Source: Paenibacillus methanolicus
GTDB lineage: Bacteria > Bacillota > Bacilli > Paenibacillales > Paenibacillaceae
Direction: 5' to 3'
DNA length: 64,000 bases
Assembly (NCBI RefSeq): GCF_008124765.1
Contig: NZ_VNHS01000005.1
Span: 434,001 to 498,000 of the forward strand
The notes beneath the pieces were generated by a model. The model saw only the letters and a program-made list of their open reading frames with translations, did not search any database and was not told the origin of the DNA. A program made the translations under genes and the position numbers. Below are positions 1 to 8,535 of this stretch, one piece after another (within the stretch, counting starts at the first letter, position 1; every line of letters begins with the position of its first letter).

Positions 1-1
1 C

Positions 2-3000
2 CAGTTCCCGCGCGTCATCGACTATACGATGGCCGGCTCGGGCGCGAAGCTGTACGGCCAAGACGAGACGCTGACGCAGGTGAAGATCAACGGCACGGCG
101 TATACGCCGGCGGTGACGTTCGCCAAGCCGGACGGCGCCACGGCGCAATACGCGATGAACATCGCCTCGATCGGCGTGACGGTCAACGCGACGCTCAAGG
201 TTGTCGGCAGCATGCTCGAATTCAAGGTAACGGGCATTACGGAGAGCGGCGCGACCAAGGTGAACACGTTCGAAATCCCGAATCAGAACCTCCTGTCCGT
301 CCGCAGCACGCAGACCGGCGCGGCGTTCGCGGGCAGCGTCATGAACACCGCCGTCACCGGTTCCGGCGATACGTTCGCGAACGTAACCGGCACGCCGGCG
401 ACGAACGCCAGCGCGCAGAATTACCTCTACGGCTTCGTTAATACGAATCAGCTGGCCGGCGGTCTGTGGACGAACGCGGTATCGGAGAGCTCGGAGGCGG
501 GGCGCGTGAAGAAGCAGACCGTCTCGCGCACCGGTTTCTACCGGACGGGGCTGTGGAGCGGGGAGTGGATTTACCGCGCCAATGGCATGACCGCGCCGGA
601 CGCCGAGCTGCCGCAAGCAAAGGTGGCCATTGCGGCCGACGCCAACGGAGATTCGGTCGTCGACTGGCAGGACGGCGCGGTGGCGTTCCGTTCGATCATG
701 AACAACCCGCAAGGCGCCGATAAGGTGAAAAGCTGGGTCGTCCAGCGGGTGCCGATGAACTTCGGCAGCCAGGCGACGAACCCTTTCACTAAGACGCTCG
801 ACGAGACGAAGCGAATGAATCTGGCGACCGACGGCCTCGGCCAGTTCGTCCTGCTGAAGGGTTACGGCTCGGAAGGACACGACTCCGGCCATCCGGACTA
901 CGGCGACATCGGCAAGCGCCAAGGCGGCGCGGCCGAGCTGAATACGCTCGTCAATAGCGGCCATGCGTACAACGCGGCGTTCGGCGTGCACATCAACGCG
1001 ACCGAATCGTACCCGGAGGCGAAGGCGTTCAACGAGCAGCTCGTCAATCCGGCTTCGCCGGGCTGGGATTGGCTGGACGCTTCGTATTACAACAACAAGC
1101 GCAACGACGCGTCGTCGGGCAACCGGCTCGCCCGGCTGCAATCGCTCAAGGCGCAGGCGCCGAATTTGGATTTCATCTACCTGGACGTCTGGTACACGAA
1201 AGGCTGGGACGCGCGTCGAATCGGCGGCGAGATCAATAGCCAAGGCTGGACGCTCGCGACGGAGTTCCCGGACGATCATGAATACAACGCCGTCTGGAAC
1301 CATTGGGCGGTCGACTACAACTACGGCGGCCAGGATATCAAAGGCTACAGCAGCCAGATCGCGCGATTCATACGCAACCATCAGAAGGACACGTGGATCG
1401 CGCGCCATCCGCTGCTCGGCGGTACGGAGATGGACGATTACGAAGGCTGGCAGGGCCGCACCGGCTTCGACGATACGGTGAAGATGACGTTCGGAACGAA
1501 TCTTCCGACGAAATACGTGCAGCATTTCCCGATTCTGAAGTGGACGACGAACACGATTCAGCTCGAGCAAGGTGTCACGGTCAGCGATGCCACAGGTACG
1601 CGGGTCATAACGAAGAACGGCGTGAAAGTGCTGGAGGGCAACAAGTACTTGCTTCCATGGAGTCCGGTCACGGAGGATAAGCTGTACCATTGGAACGGCA
1701 TCGGCGGCGGCACGACGTGGACGCTTCCGGCAAGCTGGTCGGGCGCGAGCGCCGCGAAGTTGTACCGTCTGAGCGATCAGGGCCGCGTGCTGGTAGGCGA
1801 TCTGCCGGTAAGCGGCGGGACCATTACGATCAACGCGACAGCCAATACCGCCTACGTGGTGACGAAGACTGCTTCCGGGGCGGTGCCGGCGGCGAACTAC
1901 GGCGAAGGCAGCAAGCTGAAGGATCCGGGCTTTAACCAAGGGAATCTGACGAATACGTGGACGGTGGCAGGAAGCGGGGCTTCCGTCGTCCGCAGCGCGC
2001 GCGGCGATTACGAGCTGAAGGTCGGCACGGCCGCGGGCGCGACGACGATCAGCCAGAACGTGACCGGACTTGCGCCTGGCACCTATTACGCGTCGGTCTA
2101 CGTGTCGACGGCAAGCGGACGGAAGGCGTACCTCGACGCGACGAGCGGCGGGACGACGACAAGCAGCTACGCGGACAGCTCGTTGTGGAGCAACTACATC
2201 TCGGCGGATGCGAAGCGGGATACGACGATGCAGCGGATGTACGTGACGTTCGACGTGCCGAGCGGCGCGAATTCGGCGACGATCGCGCTGCGGACCGACG
2301 GCGGCAGCGCGGCGGTGACGTTCGACGACGCGCGGATCGGGGCGACGACGCGCACGCCGAATCCGAACAACGCTTATTTCGTCCAAAATTTCGAGGATGT
2401 GCCGAGCGGCCTGTATCCGTTCATTAAAGGCCCGGCAGGCGGCGTGAACGATCCGCGCACCCACCTGTCCGAGCTGCACGCGCCGTACACGCAGAAAGGC
2501 TGGAACGGCAAAGCGATCGACGACGTCATCGCCGGCAATTGGTCGGTGAAGGCGCATTCCGAAGCGCAAGGACTGCTGCTGCAGACGATTCCGCAGACGC
2601 TGCGTTTCGCGCCGGGGACGAATTACACGGTCAGCTTCCAGTACGAGAACCAAACGGAGGGCGCCTACGCGTTCGTCGTGGGCGAAGGGACGGCCGTCGT
2701 GTCGGCAACCCCGTTCGCCGCGGCGACGGCGCCGACGACGTACACGCAAGCGATCACCGGCTCGGCCGGCGGCAACACGTGGGTCGGCATCCAGAAGGCG
2801 AACGGCAGCGCGGGCGATTTCGTGCTCGACGATCTGGTCGTGACGGTCGGCGGCAGCGGCGGAGGCAATACGACCCCGCGTATCAAGATTACGAAGACGG
2901 ACAGCCGGGCGATTACCGACCTGACGATCAAAGCGGAGTTCATGGTGGAGAACGCGCCGCACCGCGACGACGCGCTCGTCGGCGCGTTCGACCAGTCGGT

Positions 3001-3286
3001 CGCGATGTCGCTCAGCGCGCGTAACGGCACGCAGACCGGCGGCGTCTGGACTGGCGATTTCCTGAAGGAAACCGGCCGTACGGCGGGTGCCGCGGTGGTC
3101 ACCATCGAGAAGACGGACACGCGCCCGATCACGGCGATCACGCTGACGGCGGAATTCAAGATCGACGGCGCGCTGCACCGCGATACGCACGTCATCTCGT
3201 CGTTCGATCAGAGCTACGACCTGACGCTGACCGGCGCGAACGGCACGCTGGTGGACGGGGTGTGGACGGGAGATTTCTTGAAATAA
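2..3286 (+). CDS. GH101 endo-alpha-N-acetylgalactosaminidase, 5' truncated by window
   Basis: The reading frame is open to the left edge, so the true start, signal peptide and N-terminal domains lie outside. The visible 1094 residues begin inside the GH101 catalytic region. The motif FIYLDVWY (Asp about residue 395) fits the family nucleophile, and the Glu of ATEFPDD (about 421) fits the acid/base. The enzyme family releases the core-1 disaccharide Gal-GalNAc from mucin-type O-glycans outside the cell. After about residue 620 come two beta-sandwich galactose-binding-like modules (about 634-782 and 792-953). Two tandem ~62-residue repeats, each ending GVWTGDFLK, close the protein (about 961-1024 and 1034-1094). 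A strong terminator follows. The family call is firm; the catalytic residue assignments are by motif only. Confidence 0.9.
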   Translation, partial: QFPRVIDYTMAGSGAKLYGQDETLTQVKINGTAYTPAVTFAKPDGATAQYAMNIASIGVTVNATLKVVGSMLEFKVTGITESGATKVNTFEIPNQNLLSVRSTQTGAAFAGSVMNTAVTGSGDTFANVTGTPATNASAQNYLYGFVNTNQLAGGLWTNAVSESSEAGRVKKQTVSRTGFYRTGLWSGEWIYRANGMTAPDAELPQAKVAIAADANGDSVVDWQDGAVAFRSIMNNPQGADKVKSWVVQRVPMNFGSQATNPFTKTLDETKRMNLATDGLGQFVLLKGYGSEGHDSGHPDYGDIGKRQGGAAELNTLVNSGHAYNAAFGVHINATESYPEAKAFNEQLVNPASPGWDWLDASYYNNKRNDASSGNRLARLQSLKAQAPNLDFIYLDVWYTKGWDARRIGGEINSQGWTLATEFPDDHEYNAVWNHWAVDYNYGGQDIKGYSSQIARFIRNHQKDTWIARHPLLGGTEMDDYEGWQGRTGFDDTVKMTFGTNLPTKYVQHFPILKWTTNTIQLEQGVTVSDATGTRVITKNGVKVLEGNKYLLPWSPVTEDKLYHWNGIGGGTTWTLPASWSGASAAKLYRLSDQGRVLVGDLPVSGGTITINATANTAYVVTKTASGAVPAANYGEGSKLKDPGFNQGNLTNTWTVAGSGASVVRSARGDYELKVGTAAGATTISQNVTGLAPGTYYASVYVSTASGRKAYLDATSGGTTTSSYADSSLWSNYISADAKRDTTMQRMYVTFDVPSGANSATIALRTDGGSAAVTFDDARIGATTRTPNPNNAYFVQNFEDVPSGLYPFIKGPAGGVNDPRTHLSELHAPYTQKGWNGKAIDDVIAGNWSVKAHSEAQGLLLQTIPQTLRFAPGTNYTVSFQYENQTEGAYAFVVGEGTAVVSATPFAAATAPTTYTQAITGSAGGNTWVGIQKANGSAGDFVLDDLVVTVGGSGGGNTTPRIKITKTDSRAITDLTIKAEFMVENAPHRDDALVGAFDQSVAMSLSARNGTQTGGVWTGDFLKETGRTAGAAVVTIEKTDTRPITAITLTAEFKIDGALHRDTHVISSFDQSYDLTLTGANGTLVDGVWTGDFLK

Positions 3287-3328
3287 TCGCGGCTTGCGAT
3301 ACGAGCGTAACCGAAGCCGTCGATTCTA

Positions 3329-3371
3329 GCCAAAAGGCTCTTCCTTCGTGATGAAGGAAGAGCCTTTTGGC
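3329..3371. terminator. Bidirectional rho-independent terminator
   Basis: A perfect 19-bp inverted repeat (GCCAAAAGGCTCTTCCTTC and its complement) with a 5-nt loop lies between the convergent GH101 and AhpD-like genes. AAAA/TTTT at the stem base can serve both directions. Confidence 0.9.
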
Positions 3372-3402
3372 GCTGCTGGTATCGCGTAAGCATGGGGCAT
3401 CG

Positions 3403-3807
3403 TTAGCAGAAACATTCCGGCCCTTCTGCGGCCGTAGCCGAAGCCTTGTCCGTAAGGTCGGCCGCCTCCGCATCACGCTCGCTCTCCTCGTAAGCCATAA
3501 GCGCATGCGTGCCGTGGCTGAGCACGGCGCCCGCACGCGTGGAAGCCGCGACCATGAGCGCCTGCACGATTTCCTCCCGCGTGCCGCCGAGCGACTTGAA
3601 TTTCCTCACATGGACATCGATGCAGTACGGACAGCCGGTGACATGCGCGACGGCCACGGCGATGAGCTCTTTCGTCCGAACAGGCAGGATCTCGGACTCC
3701 GCATACGCTTCCTGCTCGAAGGCGAGGTAAGCCTCTGCCGCGGGCTGCGCCAGCTTGACCATGTCGGGAATGCGGCTTAAATTCGAGCGGTCGTAATAAT
3801 GAGACAT
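3403..3807 (-). CDS. AhpD-like carboxymuconolactone decarboxylase family protein
   Basis: This 134-residue protein has the AhpD/CMD fold signature. The redox motif CPYCID has Cys59 and Cys62, followed by His66, inside a helical core that includes ELIAVAVAHVTG. Family members of this size are thiol-dependent peroxidase-like or alkylhydroperoxidase-type proteins of the cytoplasm. The C-terminal tail adds one more Cys pair (ECFC). The start has the site AGGAGAG six bases upstream. The gene lies directly downstream of a Crp/Fnr regulator, in the same direction. Its own promoter carries a palindrome centred near -42, so activation by that regulator is likely (see 3850-3892). Substrate is unknown. 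Confidence 0.85.
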   Translation of the reverse strand: MSHYYDRSNLSRIPDMVKLAQPAAEAYLAFEQEAYAESEILPVRTKELIAVAVAHVTGCPYCIDVHVRKFKSLGGTREEIVQALMVAASTRAGAVLSHGTHALMAYEESERDAEAADLTDKASATAAEGPECFC

Positions 3808-3849
3808 GATGATTCTCTCCTATTGGCTTGGTTGGATGCTGCTAAAGCC

Positions 3850-3892
3850 ATTGTAGGAGAGAACGCCGCGCCGCTTCCGTGACAAAGTCACG
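3850..3892 (-). promoter_or_regulatory. Promoter of the AhpD-like gene with class II Crp/Fnr-type operator
   Basis: On the minus strand the -10 is TACAAT (3855 to 3850) and the -35 position reads GGAAGC, a poor match. The perfect palindrome CGTGAC-TTT-GTCACG (3878-3892) is centred about 42 bp upstream of the inferred +1 (about 3843). That is the position used by class II CRP/FNR activators. The palindrome overlaps the stop codon of the neighbouring Crp/Fnr gene. Confidence 0.65.
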
Positions 3893-4562
3893 TTTGACGA
3901 TCTCGAATGAAGCTCAGTTCCTCGCGGTCGATTATCGTGATGCTGCCACGCCCCAGGGCCACCGCGCCTCGGGCGGCGAACTCCTTTAACGTCCGGCTGA
4001 CGACTTCGCGCGCGGTGCCAAGCTCGATCGCCAACGCTTCGTGCGTGACGGGCAGGCATTTGCGGTCCGCCGCGTTCGCGAGCAGCAGCCCGGCCAACCG
4101 GCAGGGCACCGGCTCGAACGCGATCTGCTCGAGCAGGCGCGTCACGTTCGACATCCGCTCGACGAACTGACCGTAGACGTACCGGCGAACCGGCGCGCAA
4201 ACCGCGGTCCAGCTTCGGAATGTGTCCACCGGCAAGAGGAGCGCCTCCGTATCGGATTCGATCGCGATCGACGCTTCGTATTCCAGGTCGCCGAGGATGC
4301 TGGCCAGCATGAGGACGCAGCATTGCCCGCCGGTTAAGCGGTACAGCGTAATTTCGCGGCCCGACGGACTGATTTTATAGACGCGCACCCACCCGCTCAG
4401 GACGAACACCGCGTGCCGGAAAATATGGCCTTCGCGAATCGCGACCGTCGTGTCCGGGCTCAATTGGGCGACTTCGGCTTCCCGCCAGTCGTCGTCGGGC
4501 ACCGTGCCGAAGCACGGGAAGAGCCGTTGAATGCGGGGGAGGTCGAGAGATTGCTGTGGCAT
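3888..4562 (-). CDS. Crp/Fnr family transcriptional regulator
   Basis: This 224-residue protein has an N-terminal cyclic-nucleotide-binding-like beta barrel (about 20-125; EGHIFRHAVFVLSGWVRVYK is typical), a dimerisation helix and a C-terminal winged helix (about 150-220). The recognition helix region reads ALAIELGTAREVVSRTLKEF. There is no N-terminal Cys cluster for an FNR iron-sulfur centre. Cys residues occur at CCVLM and CAPV in the sensor half, so redox or thiol sensing is possible but unproven. The start follows AAGGAGG with good spacing. The gene sits upstream of the AhpD-like gene in the same direction and probably activates it through the palindrome at 3878-3892. Confidence 0.88.
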   Translation of the reverse strand: MPQQSLDLPRIQRLFPCFGTVPDDDWREAEVAQLSPDTTVAIREGHIFRHAVFVLSGWVRVYKISPSGREITLYRLTGGQCCVLMLASILGDLEYEASIAIESDTEALLLPVDTFRSWTAVCAPVRRYVYGQFVERMSNVTRLLEQIAFEPVPCRLAGLLLANAADRKCLPVTHEALAIELGTAREVVSRTLKEFAARGAVALGRGSITIIDREELSFIRDRQT

Positions 4563-4740
4563 GGGAATACCTCCTTGCGCGAAGTTTTCTACATCCTACC
4601 ATGGCCGTTCGCAACATTAAAGCGATTACGGTCGAGGGGAGCTCGTGGTTTGCGTCCGCGGACCGCGCGTAGGCGAAGTTTCCCCCTTTTCAACGGCCGG
4701 ATTTTCTCCTATTGTTAGAGTTGAACGACGATTTGGCAGG

Positions 4741-4760
4741 TTGAAGCAATAACGCTTCAA
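4741..4760. promoter_or_regulatory. Perfect inverted repeat upstream of the acyl carrier protein gene
   Basis: TTGAAGC-N6-GCTTCAA is a perfect 7-bp inverted repeat about 90 bp before the ACP start. There is no T-run after it, so an operator is more likely than a terminator. A second small hairpin (CCGTGCC/GGTACGG, about 4797-4816) lies nearer the gene. No regulator is assigned. Confidence 0.4.
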
Positions 4761-4851
4761 ATTGGAAAAGAATCGGCAGGAGGTAAGGAGGGGATACCGT
4801 GCCCGAAGAGGTACGGAGTGATGAGCAAAGCCATATAACGGGAGGTCATTT

Positions 4852-5115
4852 ATGTCCATCGACCAGATCAAAACGGAAATATTGCGCATTGTCCGCGACG
4901 TGCTGAAACAAGAGCTCGACTACGAGACGAGCCATACGATCATCTTCGTCAACCGGGAGCTGAATTCGTTCACGTTCCTGCAGTTTCTCGTCGCGGTGGA
5001 AGACGCCTTCGACATCGAGTTCCCCGAGGACCTGCTCAGCGTCGGCCGGTTCCAGTCGCTGGACGACTTGGTGGATTATATTCAAGCCCAGGCGGTCGGC
5101 GCGCGACAAGCGTGA
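4852..5115 (+). CDS. Acyl carrier protein-like protein
   Basis: This 87-residue acidic, four-helix-type sequence has the ACP landmark ELNSFTFLQFLVAVEDAFDI. Ser39 in NSF replaces the Ser of the usual DSL motif and would carry 4'-phosphopantetheine. Family proteins shuttle acyl or aminoacyl groups as thioesters in the cytoplasm. It is not the housekeeping AcpP sequence and has no fatty-acid, NRPS or PKS enzyme beside it, so its partner enzyme is unknown. GGGAGG precedes the ATG at normal spacing. A terminator follows 28 bp after the stop, so the gene is monocistronic. Confidence 0.78.
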   Translation: MSIDQIKTEILRIVRDVLKQELDYETSHTIIFVNRELNSFTFLQFLVAVEDAFDIEFPEDLLSVGRFQSLDDLVDYIQAQAVGARQA

Positions 5116-5143
5116 GCGGTGCATTCGTTTTACGAACAGAACA

Positions 5144-5168
5144 AGGGCTGCCAATCCGTGGCAGCCCT
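5144..5168. terminator. Terminator between convergent ACP and ABC permease genes
   Basis: AGGGCTGCC and GGCAGCCCT form a 9-bp stem with a 7-nt loop, between the ACP stop and the end of the ABC permease gene. It can serve both strands, though the T-run is short. Confidence 0.7.
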
Positions 5169-5184
5169 GTTTGACGTGCGCGCG

Positions 5185-6231
5185 TCAAGCACGCGAGCGG
5201 ATTTCCTGGCGCATGAACAGCGCGTAGGAAATCCCGAAGCAGATCATCGTCGCCGCGAGCAGACCGACCAGCTGCGGCCAGCAGAGCAAGATGCTTTGGC
5301 CGAGCGGGAGCGGGCTTGCGATCGCGCCTACGACCTGGGCGGTCGTGAGCGGACCCAGGGAACGCACGCCCGGCGTGAGCAGCGTCGTCGTCAGCTCCGT
5401 GAACAGGAACGACGGCGACAGCCGGTTCAGCAGCAGCATCTGTTCGGCGTGGCGGATGAGAATCGAGAGCGCCGACGTCTCGGCCGGCGCCGTCGCCTTC
5501 TCGATCAGGCCGACGATCATGCCGTAGAAGATCGAGAAGAACAGCCACAGCGCGATGCCCGACAGCGCGGAAGTCGCGGCCTGACGGAACCGGATCGAGA
5601 ACAGGATGGACAGGTTCAGCCAGAAGCCGACGTAGACGACGGCCACGAACAGGAACAGCGCGACGCGGATGAATTCCTCCGGTGTCGGCGGGTAGCCGAT
5701 CGTCAGCAGCCCAAGCCCCATGACGAGGAAGCCGAGCGCGTACAGGGCGACCGCGATGAGCAGCAGCGAGGCCGTGAATTTCGCCAGAATGAAGTCATCC
5801 CGATAGACGGGCTGCGAGAGCAGGCGGCCGAGCGTCCCTTTGTTCCGTTCGGCGTTCACCGCGTCGAAGCCTAGCGCGATGCCCATGAGAGGCCCAAGGA
5901 AGGTGACGAACGTCGCGAACGTCGGCAGGCTGCCGTCGGAGGCGGTGAACATTTGCAGAAACAGATATTCCGTATCCGTCGCCTGCGCCTCGACGCCGGA
6001 TTGGAGCGCGGTGACCGCCGCATAGATCGAGCCGATGCATGCCAGCGCGATAATGCCGATCAGGATGCCGAACCGCCAGCTGCGCATATGGTCGCCGAAC
6101 TCCTTCTGCACGATGACCCAGAACGGGGAAGGGGTACCCGGCGCCGCCGAGAGCGACGCTTCCTTGCCGCCCCGCCGCAGTCCGGTTATCCAGGACCTCC
6201 AGCGCGCGGCGCCGATTGCCGTGTCCTTCAT
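5185..6231 (-). CDS. ABC-2 type transporter permease
   Basis: The 348-residue membrane protein has about six hydrophobic segments and a large loop after the first one, as in ABC-2 permeases. The motif ERNKGTLGRLLSQPVYRDDF is the conserved cytoplasmic stretch of this family. I start it at the ATG at 6231, which overlaps the ATPase stop as ATGA and has GAAGGAGG upstream; a longer open frame beyond this is spurious. It forms the membrane part of the exporter whose ATPase is the preceding gene, in one operon with a NEW3-domain surface protein. The cargo is not evident. Confidence 0.87.
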   Translation of the reverse strand: MKDTAIGAARWRSWITGLRRGGKEASLSAAPGTPSPFWVIVQKEFGDHMRSWRFGILIGIIALACIGSIYAAVTALQSGVEAQATDTEYLFLQMFTASDGSLPTFATFVTFLGPLMGIALGFDAVNAERNKGTLGRLLSQPVYRDDFILAKFTASLLLIAVALYALGFLVMGLGLLTIGYPPTPEEFIRVALFLFVAVVYVGFWLNLSILFSIRFRQAATSALSGIALWLFFSIFYGMIVGLIEKATAPAETSALSILIRHAEQMLLLNRLSPSFLFTELTTTLLTPGVRSLGPLTTAQVVGAIASPLPLGQSILLCWPQLVGLLAATMICFGISYALFMRQEIRSRA

Positions 6232-7283
6232 GCGCGAGTTCCTCCTTCGAAATAGCGGTGGTAAATATCGTCGAGCCCGTACTGCTTGCGCTTCATGGCG
6301 AGCAGCCGTCCGCCGCCCTGCACGATCGCGGCGGATGCCTCCGAAGCGACGTCGCGGTCGCAGACCAACGCGACGAGCGTCGTATCGACCGCATCTTCGG
6401 TAGTAGGCGCGGCAATCTGCGCGGCATCCGCAGCTCCCGTCTCGGAGTCTATCTCGGACGCATTCTCCGCGCGGACTTCCTTCACGCCGGGCAGCGAAGC
6501 GAGCGTCTCGGCCAAACGATCGTTCCAGCCGCCGACCGCCAGCTCCACGGTGACGGTGCCGTCTTGATCGAGCTGACGGGCCAGCGATGGGACATCGCCT
6601 TGGGCGATCAGCTCCCCGCGCACGAACAGGCCGACGCGGTCGCAAATTTGCTGCACCTGGTGCAAATGATGCGAGGACAGCAGCACGGTCAGGCCGTCTT
6701 GCCGGCTAAGCTCCCGGATCAGGCGCAGCAGCTCCCGCACCCCTTCGGGGTCGATGCCGAGCGTCGGTTCGTCGAGGATGACGATGTCCGGCTGCTTGAT
6801 CAGCACGTCGGCGATGCCGAGGCGCTGGCGCATCCCCCGGGAGAACGCGCCGACCTTCTTGTCGCGGGCTTCCGCCAGCCCGACCCGCTCGAGCAGCCGG
6901 TCGGCGAGCTGGCGCGCTTGCGCGGAAGGAATCCGATTCAGCCGGGCCGTAAACATCAAGTTATCCAGCGCGGTGCGGTCTTCGTAGAAGCCGACGTCGT
7001 CGGGCATATAGCCGACGCGACGCTTGACCGTCAGCGGATTGCGCGCCGGATCAAGTCCGCAGACGCGCACGCTGCCGCCCGTCGGTTCGGTCAAGCCGAG
7101 CATCATGAGTATGGTCGTCGTTTTGCCCGCCCCGTTCGGGCCGAGCAGGCCGAAGATTTCTCCCTTGGCGATGTGCAGATCCAGCCCGTTGACGGCCATC
7201 TGCTCGCCGTACCTCTTCTTCAGCCCTTTCAGCTCGATGATCGGCTCCGCCCCGGCGGACGCCGTCCAAGGAGTCGCCTCCAT
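6228..7283 (-). CDS. ABC transporter ATP-binding protein
   Basis: This 351-residue ATPase has Walker A GPNGAGKTT (48-56), signature FSRGMRQRL (147 on) and Walker B DIVILDEP (166-173), followed by the H-loop HH. After the nucleotide-binding domain (about 1-240) comes a poorly conserved ~110-residue C-terminal extension, common in ABC-2 exporters of the CcmA/YxlF type. It follows the NEW3 gene with only two bases between (TAAGCATG) and overlaps the permease gene by four bases, so the three genes are translationally coupled. It powers export or membrane remodelling by the partner permease; the substrate is unknown. Confidence 0.92.
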   Translation of the reverse strand: MEATPWTASAGAEPIIELKGLKKRYGEQMAVNGLDLHIAKGEIFGLLGPNGAGKTTTILMMLGLTEPTGGSVRVCGLDPARNPLTVKRRVGYMPDDVGFYEDRTALDNLMFTARLNRIPSAQARQLADRLLERVGLAEARDKKVGAFSRGMRQRLGIADVLIKQPDIVILDEPTLGIDPEGVRELLRLIRELSRQDGLTVLLSSHHLHQVQQICDRVGLFVRGELIAQGDVPSLARQLDQDGTVTVELAVGGWNDRLAETLASLPGVKEVRAENASEIDSETGAADAAQIAAPTTEDAVDTTLVALVCDRDVASEASAAIVQGGGRLLAMKRKQYGLDDIYHRYFEGGTRA

Positions 7284-7285
7284 GC

Positions 7286-8455
7286 TTACCGCCTCCCGTA
7301 TTTCCGGAACAAGTAATAAATGCCCGCCCCGACCAGAACGATGATCAGGATGCCGATCCAGCCCCAGAGCACGGACGTCTCGACCGCGACGCGGAATTGG
7401 GCGCTGGCGGATTTCTCGGGCGCCGACGCGGTGACGTTCACCACGTAATCCCCGGCGAGCGCCTTCTTGTCCGCTTTGATCGTCGCCTGCACGCGCGCCG
7501 TCTCGCCCGGCTTAATGGATTCGACCGCGGACGGCTCGAACGTGACCTCCCAGCCGGTCGGCGAATCGGCGGACAGGCTGACGTTCGCAAGCTCCGCGGA
7601 GCCGGTGTTGTCCAACGTCAAGTCCAGCTTGCGCTCCGACCCGGCCGTGACGTCCGTGCTAAGCAAGTCGTTCGGCGTGCTAAGCGACAAGGCGTACGTG
7701 CCGGTGACGACCGCCTCGAACGTCGTTTCGGCGGAGCTGGCATTGTTCGTGGCCGCGACCGGGATTTTGTACGTGCCGGCCTGGACCGTCTCCGGCGGCT
7801 TCACGCTTATGCTGATCGATTTCTCGCCGCCCGCTTCGACCTCGACCGACGTCACGTTTGTGCCGCCGCCGTCGGCGAACGAGACGTCCCAGCCCGGCTC
7901 GGCTTGCGCGTTCAAGGCATAAGTCTGCTTCTCGGCCGTGCGGTTGCGGATCGTCGCGGTGTAAGAGAACGTCGAATCGCTGTGGCCCTGCATATTCGGC
8001 TGTTCGGTCTCAAGTTCCGTGCGGAACGTGCCTTGCTCGGAGACGACGACGGCAAGCGGCAGCGTGCCGCCGCCCGCTTTGACCTCGAACCGGTAGACGC
8101 CTTTGTTGATCTCGAGCGGCACGCGGAGCATGAGGCTCAGCGTCTGCGATTCGCCGCCCTTGACGGCCAGGCGGTCGACGGCGCGTCCGCCTGCGGTCAG
8201 TTCATAGTCCCACTTGTTGCCCTTGGCGTCGAACGCGACGTCGGCGACGGCCGTCGACTCGCCGCGGTTGATCGCTTCGATCGAGTAGCTGATCGCGTCG
8301 CCCGGCGGCGCGGACAGCTGCAGATATGGCGTGTACAGCTCCACCGTCCCCGCGGCTTGCGCCTGATGCGGCATGGCGGCCGAGAGTGCGCACCCCAGGC
8401 ATAATAGAACCATCAGCGCTTTTGACATTGTTGGCTTCGTGCATGCGTATCGCAT
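7286..8455 (-). CDS. Membrane-anchored NEW3-domain protein
   Basis: This 389-residue protein has an N-terminal signal segment ending near AQAAG, three or four beta-sandwich modules of the NEW3/CARDB kind, and a C-terminal membrane anchor. Typical phrases are SYSIEAINRG, LDLTLDNTGSAEL and PTGWEVTFEPS. The anchor is WGWIGILIIVLVGAGIYYLF, with a basic tail RKYGRR. It would be displayed outside the membrane. Such proteins often precede ABC-2 ATPase/permease pairs in Paenibacillaceae, as here, suggesting an extracytoplasmic accessory or adhesion subunit. GGAGGG lies at good distance from the ATG at 8455. The upstream intergenic region is shared with a divergent ECF sigma gene. Confidence 0.82.
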   Translation of the reverse strand: MRYACTKPTMSKALMVLLCLGCALSAAMPHQAQAAGTVELYTPYLQLSAPPGDAISYSIEAINRGESTAVADVAFDAKGNKWDYELTAGGRAVDRLAVKGGESQTLSLMLRVPLEINKGVYRFEVKAGGGTLPLAVVVSEQGTFRTELETEQPNMQGHSDSTFSYTATIRNRTAEKQTYALNAQAEPGWDVSFADGGGTNVTSVEVEAGGEKSISISVKPPETVQAGTYKIPVAATNNASSAETTFEAVVTGTYALSLSTPNDLLSTDVTAGSERKLDLTLDNTGSAELANVSLSADSPTGWEVTFEPSAVESIKPGETARVQATIKADKKALAGDYVVNVTASAPEKSASAQFRVAVETSVLWGWIGILIIVLVGAGIYYLFRKYGRR

Positions 8456-8535
8456 GCGAATCCCTCCTTGAGAATAGTTCGCCCTTTGGCATTCATAAGG
8501 GGTACGCGCGAGATCGGCCGGCGGATTTACTCGAT

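Noticed and set aside
4797..4850. c-di-GMP-I riboswitch before the ACP gene
   Set aside because: Only a short GAGCAAAGCC resemblance; the conserved P1b and P2-P3 core elements are missing.
5185..6645. A 486-codon frame covering the ABC permease plus upstream extension
   Set aside because: The first ~138 codons are antisense-frame noise over the ATPase gene. The ATG at 6231 with GAAGGAGG and the ATGA overlap define the real start.
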